This document shows, one piece after another, positions 1-5,456 of a stretch of 7,168 bases of DNA. A program made the position numbers and the translations under genes. The stretch lies in assembly GCA_934555855.1 (NCBI GenBank), contig CAKTFL010000109.1, forward strand, positions 1-7,168, written 5' to 3'. Position 1 is the first letter of the stretch, and the number at the start of each line of letters is the position of its first letter. The notes beneath the pieces are model-generated. The model made no database searches. It was not told where the DNA came from and saw nothing but the letters and a program-made list of their open reading frames with translations. Source of the stretch: an uncultured Sphingomonas sp. GTDB taxonomy: Bacteria; Pseudomonadota; Alphaproteobacteria; Sphingomonadales; Sphingomonadaceae.

Positions 1-82
1 GGCAAAAGCAGTGCCCTGATCGGTGTCTAGTACCCGTTGACTAAACTAGGTAAGCATCTTTCTGTCCTGAAGATGTAGGGGA
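1..82. other. Non-coding left edge
   Basis: I see no gene here. GC content is about 48-50%, well below the neighbouring capsid genes. Both strands carry frequent stops, and CTAG occurs three times between positions 27 and 86. The only leftward ATG (near 64) opens a three-codon frame. The nonamer GATCGGTGT occurs at 18-26 and again at 93-101, just beyond this stretch. In P2 the small-terminase gene M would start soon after N, but no such start is visible. This could be a rearranged or decayed prophage stretch, or just an intergenic region whose next gene lies outside the window. Confidence 0.5.
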
Positions 83-142
83 CTAGCTGAAGGATCGGTG
101 TAGGATATCGATGTTGTCGACCATGCAGGCGAGGTCGTAATC
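83..142 (-). pseudogene. In-frame remnant of the capsid gene's 3' end
   Basis: Directly after the TAG that ends the capsid reading frame, the same frame stays open for 19 codons to a second TAG at 83-85. Its first residues, DYDLACMVDNID, resemble the P2 gpN segment that follows the aligned glutamate (DYAAGCLVEKIK, from memory). The similarity fades after that, at ILHRSFS. The simplest reading is that the first TAG arose from a glutamate codon by one base change and that this is the original end of the gene. With readthrough the protein would be 343 residues; P2 gpN has 357. Confidence 0.55.
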
Positions 143-1114
143 CTAAACCACATAGCGTTCGTTCGAGGAGTTGAAGTCCTCGCTCCGGTCCTTCTCCGGC
201 GCTTCCTTCACATGGCGGCGGCGCTTGCCGTTTTGGTAGTAGATCGAGAGGTTCTTGAGCGGCGTGATCAGCAGCGAGCTTTCCGGGAAGTAGGGCACTT
301 CCGACGCCTGCATGTTGCCCAGCCGCTTGGTGGACATGATCAGGTCGCGGGCGATCTGCTCGGTCGGCTTGTCCTCCTGATTGATCAGGGGGAAATACTT
401 GTCGTGCAGCAGCTCGCCGCCGGTGACGACGACCAGGTCGGTGCGACCCTTGGCCCAGCTCGGCATTTGCTGGCGCAAATCCCAGGCGAGCGCGTCGAGC
501 GTGGCATAGTCGCCGTCCGGGCCGACCGTGATCTTGCCCGCCGCCTTGCCGCCGCGCGAAATGACGTTGGCCGGCGCGTTGTCGCGCAGATACTGGATCC
601 AGCCCTTGTTGACGTCCTGGCCTAGCGGATTGGCGACCGCATCGGTGTTCGCCGCGACGCGGGTGCCGTTCCAGCCGATCGCGATACGGTTCAGCGCGAT
701 CGTCTCCAGGATCGCGCCCTGAATCCGGGTCGCGAAGTCGGGAAATTTCGCCCAGGTGTCCAGCTTGGCATACGCCAGCATGGTGTCGAAATTGGTCTTG
801 GCGAGGTGGTACAGGACCGATGTCAGGCCGGACGGGTCGCGCGGCTGGCGCCGGACGCTGCCGTCGCCGCCCTTGGTGTCGGTGCGGCTGGCGATCATGC
901 CGCCCGAGGTGATGCCCACCGCCTCACCAATCAGCTCGTCGACCGGGTAGATGCCGATCGAGGACAGAAAGGCGCTCGATTCCTGCGCCTTGACCTCAAG
1001 CGTCTGGCTGACCGAGGGATCGACGGCGAACTTCTTTTCGACATTGGCGATGCCGTTCATCTCACCGACGCGGTCGGTGTACTGAGTGAAAAGCTCGCGG
1101 GTTTCGTTACGCAT
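143..1114 (-). CDS. N: Major capsid protein, P2 gpN family, C-terminus cut by an amber codon
   Basis: This 323-residue protein builds the icosahedral head shell. It matches P2 gpN along its length. The N-terminus MRNETRELF..YTDRVGEMNGI mirrors P2 MRQETRFKF..YLSRVAELNGI. Further shared blocks are PSVSQTL near 33, QESSAFL near 44, GGDYATLDAL near 201, a DLVVVTGGELLHDKYFP block near 225 and LKNLSIYY near 288. In P2 the protease removes 31 residues, and the same position here is after Phe29 (inferred). The start is supported by AGGA at 1127-1124, nine bases before the ATG. It lies 50 bp downstream of the scaffold gene and is probably co-transcribed with it. The stop replaces the Glu that follows YVV in P2, so about 20-30 residues are missing. 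It may be a nonsense mutation, a suppressible amber or a sequence error. Confidence 0.95.
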   Translation of the reverse strand: MRNETRELFTQYTDRVGEMNGIANVEKKFAVDPSVSQTLEVKAQESSAFLSSIGIYPVDELIGEAVGITSGGMIASRTDTKGGDGSVRRQPRDPSGLTSVLYHLAKTNFDTMLAYAKLDTWAKFPDFATRIQGAILETIALNRIAIGWNGTRVAANTDAVANPLGQDVNKGWIQYLRDNAPANVISRGGKAAGKITVGPDGDYATLDALAWDLRQQMPSWAKGRTDLVVVTGGELLHDKYFPLINQEDKPTEQIARDLIMSTKRLGNMQASEVPYFPESSLLITPLKNLSIYYQNGKRRRHVKEAPEKDRSEDFNSSNERYVV

Positions 1115-1140
1115 GGGTGCGGTTCCTGGGGCGAAGAGGC

Positions 1141-1160
1141 GGGACGGGCGGGGGCGGGGG
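1141..1160 (+). other. G-quadruplex-type G-tract motif in the O-N spacer
   Basis: The 50-bp gap between the scaffold and capsid genes contains four G runs on the plus strand: 1141-1143, 1146-1148, 1150-1154 and 1156-1160. The loops between them are AC, C and C. This meets the usual rule for a four-tract quadruplex with very short loops. The genes are leftward, so the G-rich strand is the template and the mRNA carries a C-rich run just before the N ribosome-binding site. A chance product of high GC content is possible, and no function is shown. Confidence 0.4.
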
Positions 1161-1164
1161 CGGC

Positions 1165-2043
1165 TTAGAAGTCGACGTTCGACAGCTTGCCGCCGCCGGT
1201 GGCGGCCGGGCGCTGGAACTGCCCCGGCTTGGCGGTGCCCTCGACCTGGGTCTTCAGCGCGGTGTGGTCGGTGCGGACCTGGGCGATCTCGCCGCGCAGC
1301 TCGGTGCCGAGCTTGGTCACCGCGGCAGTCATGTCGGTGAAGCCCTTGGCCAGCTGGGTCGCGAAATCGTTGTCGTTCGCGGGGCGCTGCGGCTCGGTCT
1401 GCGCGGGCGGGGTCGGCGCGACCGGCGGGGTCACCGGCTGCTTGCCGAGATTGGTGATAAAGGTGGTAATCGCGGCAAACATGCCCGCCGAGCTGTCGGC
1501 CGGGGGCGTCGCGACCTCGCCATCGGCGAGCTCGAAGCGCGTCTCGTGACCGAGCGAGAAGACATTGCCCTCCGCCTGGAGCTGCGGGGCGCCGCGGATA
1601 ATGCCGGGGTGCTTGACGGCGAAGGTCAGCGCCTCGGTCCCGAGCGACGCGGGCCTGTCGGTGACGGCGAGTCCGACCAGACCGGCCTTTCCGGTGTTGG
1701 CGAAATTGGGCTGCACCTCGATCGAGGTGTAGATCTTCTGCCCGCGGGCGTTCATCGCGACCAGATCGTCATTCGCCTCGATCTCGGCGCGCAGGGCCAG
1801 CTTCTTCTGCTGCTTGCCGCCGATCGTCAGCGTCACTTCCTCAGTCGAGCAGGACAGCACGTCGCCATAGGCGCAGAAGGGCTTGTCCGGGCTGATGCCG
1901 AGAATGTGCTCGCAATTGACGCGCGCACCGTAGGTAGCGCGGTTGTAGGTCGCGGCGATGTCGGTCAGCCAGCTCCGCTCGATCTTGCGACCGTCGACGG
2001 TGTCGCCCTCGACGGCGACGATGAAGGACTTGGTCTTGGGCAT
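1165..2043 (-). CDS. O: Capsid scaffolding protein and head maturation protease, P2 gpO family
   Basis: This 292-residue protein guides capsid assembly and cleaves capsid proteins (serine peptidase of the GPO family); P2 gpO has 284. The N-terminal protease half opens with VEGDTVDGR, as in P2. The P2 triad Asp19/His48/Ser107 aligns with Asp17, His46 (in NCEHILG) and Ser107 (in IYTSIEVQPNFANTGK). The nearly invariant GLAVTDRPASLGTEAL follows near 125. After a Pro/Thr/Ala linker near 204-220 comes a helical scaffold segment of about 225-272. The protein ends in ATGGGKLSNVDF, echoing the ATGGGG tail of P2 gpO that contacts the shell. All catalytic residues are intact. GAGGAG lies 13 bases before the ATG, a rather long spacing. 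It is the first gene of the leftward operon O-N. Confidence 0.95.
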   Translation of the reverse strand: MPKTKSFIVAVEGDTVDGRKIERSWLTDIAATYNRATYGARVNCEHILGISPDKPFCAYGDVLSCSTEEVTLTIGGKQQKKLALRAEIEANDDLVAMNARGQKIYTSIEVQPNFANTGKAGLVGLAVTDRPASLGTEALTFAVKHPGIIRGAPQLQAEGNVFSLGHETRFELADGEVATPPADSSAGMFAAITTFITNLGKQPVTPPVAPTPPAQTEPQRPANDNDFATQLAKGFTDMTAAVTKLGTELRGEIAQVRTDHTALKTQVEGTAKPGQFQRPAATGGGKLSNVDF

Positions 2044-2099
2044 GGCGGCGCTCGCGCTCCTCGGGATCGGGCGGCGCGATCGGGGGACGGGGGAAACCG

Positions 2100-2128
2100 A
2101 TCGCGCCTGTAGCCGTTACAGGCGCGAT
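2100..2128. repeat. Perfect 12-bp inverted repeat, 5-base spacer
   Basis: The arms are ATCGCGCCTGTA (2100-2111) and its exact reverse complement (2117-2128), with spacer GCCGT. The core reads TGTA-N5-TACA. Lying between two divergent starts, it is a likelier protein-binding site than a terminator. It could also fold as a hairpin in the leader of the O transcript if that starts to its right. Confidence 0.75.
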
Positions 2129-2134
2129 GATGTG

Positions 2135-2144
2135 GCCGATCGGC
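2135..2144. repeat. 10-bp palindrome GCCGATCGGC
   Basis: This perfect palindrome lies almost midway between the two larger inverted repeats of the O/P control region. Short GC-rich palindromes arise by chance fairly often in such DNA, so it is recorded mainly for its placement. Confidence 0.35.
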
Positions 2145-2152
2145 AACGCGGG

Positions 2153-2181
2153 GCTGTTGTCGGGGCAACACTGACAACAGC
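2153..2181. repeat. Perfect 9-bp inverted repeat with an alternative inner pairing
   Basis: The arms GCTGTTGTC (2153-2161) and GACAACAGC (2173-2181) are exact complements around an 11-base spacer. TGTTG (2155-2159) can instead pair with CAACA at 2166-2170, because CAACA occurs twice, nine bases apart (2166-2170 and 2175-2179). The inner version resembles, but does not equal, the P2 Ogr site, with 10 rather than 12 bases between TGT and ACA. Confidence 0.65.
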
Positions 2182-2225
2182 GTCCCCGCCCGATGCGGGA
2201 ACCCTTGCCGCTAGCGTCCGCGGCG

Positions 2226-4451
2226 ATGTCCCACCCGACCCCTTATCTCGGCGCCGTCGACGGCGAGCTGGTCTTTGACCCGCGTCGTCTGGCGCGCAGC
2301 CTGTATTTCCGGGGCTGGGGTGTCGCCGAGCTGACCCGTGAGCTCAACGAGCTGCACGGGCTCGACCTCAACGAGCGCACCGTGCAGTCGTGGAAGAGCC
2401 GGGATAAATGGGACCAGGCGTCGATCGTCGAGCGCTGCGGCAGCGCGGTCGAGCTGCGCTATTGCCAGCTGGTCGCCAAGGAGAAGAAGTCGGGGCACGA
2501 CTTCAAGGAGATCGACCTGCTCAAGCGGCAGATCGACGGTATCGTCCGGATGGAGAAATACCTCCGGGGCGGCAACGAGGCCGATCTCAATCCCAAGATC
2601 GCGGCGCGCAATGCCGGCGAGAAGAAGAAGGCACGCAAGAACCACCTGACGGCCGAGCAGGTCGAGGCGATCAAGGCGGCGTTCGAAGAGGGGCTGTTCG
2701 ACTATCAGCGCGCCTGGCGCGATCCGCTCGGCGCGGCACCGGCGAGCAACGTCGTGCCGCTGCGCGCCGACTTGGCCGCGTCGTCGTCCAACGTCACCCG
2801 TTTCATCCTGAAATCGCGCCAGATCGGCGCGACCTTCTATTTCGCGCGCGAGGCGTTCATCCGCCTGCTGGAAACCGGCAACAACCAGATCTTCATTTCG
2901 GCCAGCCGAGCGCAGGCGAACATCTTCCGCCAGTATATCGTCGATTTCGTCAGCCGGGTGACGGGGGTGAAGCTGGAAGGCGACCCGATCACCATGGACT
3001 TAGACTGGGGGGAAGATGGCGGGATCACTGGTCCCGAGGGCGAGAGCCCGAAGCTGTATTTCCTCGGCACCAATTACCGCACGGCGCAGGGCTATCACGG
3101 CGACGTCTATGTCGACGAGTGCTTCTGGGTCCATGCGTTCGATCGGATCGACGATGTCGCCTCCGCGATGGCGACCCACAAGCGCTACCGCATCACCTAT
3201 TTCTCGACGCCTTCGACCGTCGCGCACCAGGCGCACCGCACCTGGAACGGCGAAAAGTTCAACGAGGGGCGGGAAAAGGCGGAGCGCGGCAGCTTCAAAT
3301 TCTCCGACGAAGAGCTGCGCCGGGGCGTGCTCGGCGCCGACGATATCTGGCGGCAGCGGGTCACGATCATGGACGCGCTGGCCGGCGGGTGCCAGCTGAT
3401 CGACGTCGACCGGCAGCGCAAGCGCTACGCGCCCGAGATCTTCAACCAGCTCTACATGTGCGAATTCATCGACGACGCGACGTCGATGTTCCCGTTCCTG
3501 CTGATGCGCCGGGCGATGTGCGACAGCTGGGAGGTGTGGAAAAAGGATTTCGATCCATACCAGCTGCGCCCGTTCGGCGAGCGCGAGGTGTGGATCGGGG
3601 TGGATCCGGCCGAGAGCGCGGCTGGCGACGCCGCAGCGGTCGTCGTGATCGCCCCGCCCGAGAAGGCGGGCGGCAAGTTCCGCGTGCTGGAGAAGCACCG
3701 CAAGCAGGGGATGGACTTCCAGGCGCTCGCCGCCTTCGTCCTGGGCCTGCGCGACCGCTACAATGTCGGGTACATCGCGATCGACAGCACCGGCATGGGC
3801 GCGGCGACATTCAAGCTGGTCCAGGCAGAATTCCCGACCGCGCGGCGCATCGACTACAACGTCGCGATCAAGACCGAGATGGTGCTCAAGGCCAAGAACG
3901 TCTTCCAGGCCGGGCGCATCGAATTCGACAATGGCGCCATCGATATCGCCCACAGCTTCATGGCGATACGCGCCGAGCTGACCGGATCGCAGAAGCAGGT
4001 GACCTATGTCGCCAGCCGCGCCGGCGACACCGGCCACGCGGATCTGGCGTGGGCGGTGATGCACGTCCTTCACAATGAGCCGCTCGACCCCGAACAGGCG
4101 GGCGCGCGCAAGTCACGCATGAGGATCTTCGGACATGGACCAGCTGCCCCTGATGAACGTCGGAGCCGCGACCCCGCCAGCCGGATCGGGGCCGGGCGCC
4201 GCGATCGGCGCGATGCCGGCGATGGTCGATGGGGAGGTGACCGCCAGGGCCGTCACCGCGACCAGCGGCGCCGGCATGAAGCCGAGCGCCTTCCGCTTCG
4301 GCGAGCCGGAGGCGGTGCTCGACCGGCGGGAGTTCCTATCCTTTGCCGAAAGCCGCTGGAACGGGCGCTGGTACGAACCGCCGGTTCCCCTGGCGTCGCT
4401 CGCCAAGACCCGGTTCATGAGCCCGCACCACGCGTCTGCCGTCGCGTATAA
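2226..4451 (+). CDS. P: Terminase large subunit (ATPase/nuclease), P2 gpP family, with run-on C-terminus
   Basis: This protein is the motor that packages DNA into the prohead and cuts it at cos. In order it shows an N-terminal helix-turn-helix-like part (about 20-65, LYFRGWGVAELTREL..RTVQSWKSRDKWD), a variant Walker A KSRQIGAT (196-203), Walker B VYVDE (294-298) and an RNase H-like nuclease. The likely metal-binding acids of the nuclease are Asp460 (WIGVDPAE), Asp520 (AIDSTGMG) and Asp606 (HADLAWAV). I chose the ATG at 2226 (MSHPTPYLG); the ATG at 2193 is also in frame, and neither has a clear ribosome site. The conserved part ends near residue 632 (SRMRIF), but no stop follows. The frame continues into portal gene Q to 4451, adding about 105 Arg/Gly-rich residues that look like off-frame translation. 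P2 gpP has 590 residues, against 741 here. A lost stop or a base error near 4110-4135 is likely. Confidence 0.93.
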   Translation: MSHPTPYLGAVDGELVFDPRRLARSLYFRGWGVAELTRELNELHGLDLNERTVQSWKSRDKWDQASIVERCGSAVELRYCQLVAKEKKSGHDFKEIDLLKRQIDGIVRMEKYLRGGNEADLNPKIAARNAGEKKKARKNHLTAEQVEAIKAAFEEGLFDYQRAWRDPLGAAPASNVVPLRADLAASSSNVTRFILKSRQIGATFYFAREAFIRLLETGNNQIFISASRAQANIFRQYIVDFVSRVTGVKLEGDPITMDLDWGEDGGITGPEGESPKLYFLGTNYRTAQGYHGDVYVDECFWVHAFDRIDDVASAMATHKRYRITYFSTPSTVAHQAHRTWNGEKFNEGREKAERGSFKFSDEELRRGVLGADDIWRQRVTIMDALAGGCQLIDVDRQRKRYAPEIFNQLYMCEFIDDATSMFPFLLMRRAMCDSWEVWKKDFDPYQLRPFGEREVWIGVDPAESAAGDAAAVVVIAPPEKAGGKFRVLEKHRKQGMDFQALAAFVLGLRDRYNVGYIAIDSTGMGAATFKLVQAEFPTARRIDYNVAIKTEMVLKAKNVFQAGRIEFDNGAIDIAHSFMAIRAELTGSQKQVTYVASRAGDTGHADLAWAVMHVLHNEPLDPEQAGARKSRMRIFGHGPAAPDERRSRDPASRIGAGRRDRRDAGDGRWGGDRQGRHRDQRRRHEAERLPLRRAGGGARPAGVPILCRKPLERALVRTAGSPGVARQDPVHEPAPRVCRRV
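4121..4124 (+). promoter_or_regulatory. Ribosome-binding site of portal gene Q
   Basis: GAGG lies ten bases before the ATG at 4135, inside the terminase reading frame. It favours this start over the later in-frame ATGs at 4153, 4213 and 4222, none of which has a comparable site. Confidence 0.55.
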
Positions 4452-5262
4452 GGTCAATCAGCTCGCCCGCTTCTTCGAACCGTCGCGCTGGGTCAGCCTG
4501 CGCGATTTTCGCGACTTTGCGACCAATTTCCTGTACCTCGGCTCCGCCTATTTCCAGCGGATCGACAATCTGGCGAACCGGCCGATGGCGCTCAAGCATT
4601 CGCTGACCGTGTACATGCGGCGGGGGAAGGACGATCGCTTCTTCTGGGTGCCGGGCTGGCAGGATTGGACCGAATTCGATCCGGGCACGATCTATCAGCT
4701 CAACGAAAGCGACCTGACCCAGGAGATTTACGGCCTGCCCGAATGGCTACCAGCGCTCCAGGCCGCGCTGCTGAACGAATCGGCGACCGTGTTCCGCCGC
4801 AAATATTATTCCAACGGCACCCATGCCGGGTACATCCTGTACGTCAGCGAGGCGACCTTCTCGAATGAAGACGCCGAGGAGCTTCAGGACGCGATGGCGC
4901 AGGCCAAGGGGCCGGGCAATTTCCGCAATCTGTTCCTGCACCTGCCGAACGGGAAGGAGAAGGGTGTCCAGGTGATCCCGGTCGGCGAGGCGACTGCAAA
5001 GGATGAATTCCTGAACATCAAGTCGGTGACCCGCGACGATATCCTCGCCGCGCATCGCGTGCCGCCCGTGCTGATCGGGGTGGTGCCCCAGGTGACGGGC
5101 GGCTTCGGCAAGCCGTCCGAGGCGGCCGACACCTTCCACTTCGCGGAGATCGAGCCGTTGCAGCTTAAGATGCAGGAGGTGAATGACTGGCTGGGCCTGC
5201 CGGCGGTCACCTTCAGGCCCTATGAGCGGCAGGCACTTGCCGGGGGCGCCACCGACAAATAG
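4135..5262 (+). CDS. Q: Portal protein, P2 gpQ family (PBSX-type)
   Basis: This protein forms the ring at one capsid vertex through which DNA enters and to which terminase and connector proteins bind. It has 375 residues; P2 gpQ has 344. Shared blocks are FGEPEAVLDRREFL near 54, NGRWYEPPVP near 75, QEIYGLPEWLPAL near 197, LLNESATVFRRKYYSNGTHAGYI near 211 and NFRNLFLHLPNGKEKGVQVIP near 261. They continue through DILAAHRVPPVLIG near 302 to the final NDWLGLPAVTFRPY. The match to P2 begins near residue 40. About 27 extra Ala/Gly/Pro-rich residues lie before it, in the stretch overlapping the terminase frame. P and Q form a rightward operon, and translation is probably coupled. Confidence 0.95.
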   Translation: MDQLPLMNVGAATPPAGSGPGAAIGAMPAMVDGEVTARAVTATSGAGMKPSAFRFGEPEAVLDRREFLSFAESRWNGRWYEPPVPLASLAKTRFMSPHHASAVAYKVNQLARFFEPSRWVSLRDFRDFATNFLYLGSAYFQRIDNLANRPMALKHSLTVYMRRGKDDRFFWVPGWQDWTEFDPGTIYQLNESDLTQEIYGLPEWLPALQAALLNESATVFRRKYYSNGTHAGYILYVSEATFSNEDAEELQDAMAQAKGPGNFRNLFLHLPNGKEKGVQVIPVGEATAKDEFLNIKSVTRDDILAAHRVPPVLIGVVPQVTGGFGKPSEAADTFHFAEIEPLQLKMQEVNDWLGLPAVTFRPYERQALAGGATDK

Positions 5263-5276
5263 CTACTAGAAAGCAC

Positions 5277-5285
5277 GGAGGGAGG
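5277..5285 (+). promoter_or_regulatory. Strong ribosome-binding site before a TTG start
   Basis: GGAGGGAGG ends nine bases before a TTG at 5295. It is the best Shine-Dalgarno match in the window and lies just after the portal stop, where no ATG gene is well placed. It is the main reason for calling the small gene that follows. Confidence 0.55.
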
Positions 5286-5294
5286 TAGTACCGC

Positions 5295-5456
5295 TTGACA
5301 CATGAGACCGTTGCCAGGCTGGCGCTGTGTGGCTTTCTCCTGGTCAGCATCCTGTTGGTCGGAGGCGCATGGGCTACAACCCATCTTGACAGGCGCAGAC
5401 GGCGCGGTCGTTCGCATCGCGCCAAGACGGCATACTTTGAAGAGGCTTCAGACTAG
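5295..5456 (+). CDS. Probable small single-pass membrane protein (53 aa, TTG start)
   Basis: I do not recognise this gene. The frame is closed upstream by TAG at 5286-5288, so TTG is the only plausible start, and it has a strong GGAGGGAGG site. The protein begins MTHETVARLA. It has one hydrophobic helix at about 8-28 (LALCGFLLVSILLVGGAWATT in two parts), then a very basic stretch (RRRRRGRSHRAK, about 33-44) and an acidic end. That pattern fits an N-out/C-in anchor by the positive-inside rule. It begins 32 bases after the portal gene on the same strand, so it may be the last gene of the P-Q operon. It overlaps the acyltransferase stop by nine bases, tail to tail. A holin or accessory role is conceivable but unsupported. 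An ATG frame at 5302 in another phase lacks such features. Confidence 0.45.
   Translation: MTHETVARLALCGFLLVSILLVGGAWATTHLDRRRRRGRSHRAKTAYFEEASD

Larger units (their letters stand above)
2044..2225. promoter_or_regulatory. Divergent late control region between O and P
   Basis: In P2 the O and P operons diverge from promoters switched on by the zinc-finger activator Ogr (or P4 Delta), which binds TGT-N12-ACA about 55 bp before the transcript start. Here 182 bp separate the two start codons and hold three symmetric elements at 2100-2128, 2135-2144 and 2153-2181. No exact TGT-N12-ACA was found; the nearest is TGTTG-N6-CAACA at 2155-2170. No convincing -10/-35 pair is visible, as expected for activator-dependent promoters. 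If the -55 rule holds, the left repeat could serve P (start near 2169) and the right repeat O (start near 2112). That assignment is inference. Confidence 0.6.

Noticed and set aside
18..101. Repeated nonamer GATCGGTGT (18-26 and 93-101) as an attachment-site or insertion duplication
   Set aside because: It is too short, no integrase or transposase is nearby, and nothing else supports a mobile-element boundary.
1117..2112. Long plus-strand frame opposite scaffold gene O
   Set aside because: It is Arg/Gly/Leu-rich antisense translation of high-GC coding DNA. The minus strand encodes a clear gpO with intact catalytic residues.
1841..2146. Minus-strand frame overlapping the start of O and the control region
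   Set aside because: It is out of phase with O, Arg-rich, and would cover the inverted repeats. O is well supported.
3000..4073. 357-codon minus-strand frame opposite the terminase
   Set aside because: It is a mirror frame of a conserved gene, with no ribosome site and no recognisable domain.
2408..4078. 556-codon plus-strand frame inside the terminase gene
   Set aside because: It is Arg-rich, low in hydrophobic patterning and matches no family. The gpP frame here carries Walker and nuclease motifs.
5269..5276. GAAAGCAC after the portal stop, matching the end of the P2 cohesive-end sequence
   Set aside because: It is only eight bases, and the orientation relative to Q is opposite to that in P2 as I recall it. 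No surrounding cos-like sequence is seen, so it is probably chance.
5401..5423. GGCGCG...CGCGCC stem between the converging genes as a terminator
   Set aside because: The stem is only six base pairs, lies inside the small frame, and has no T run on either side.
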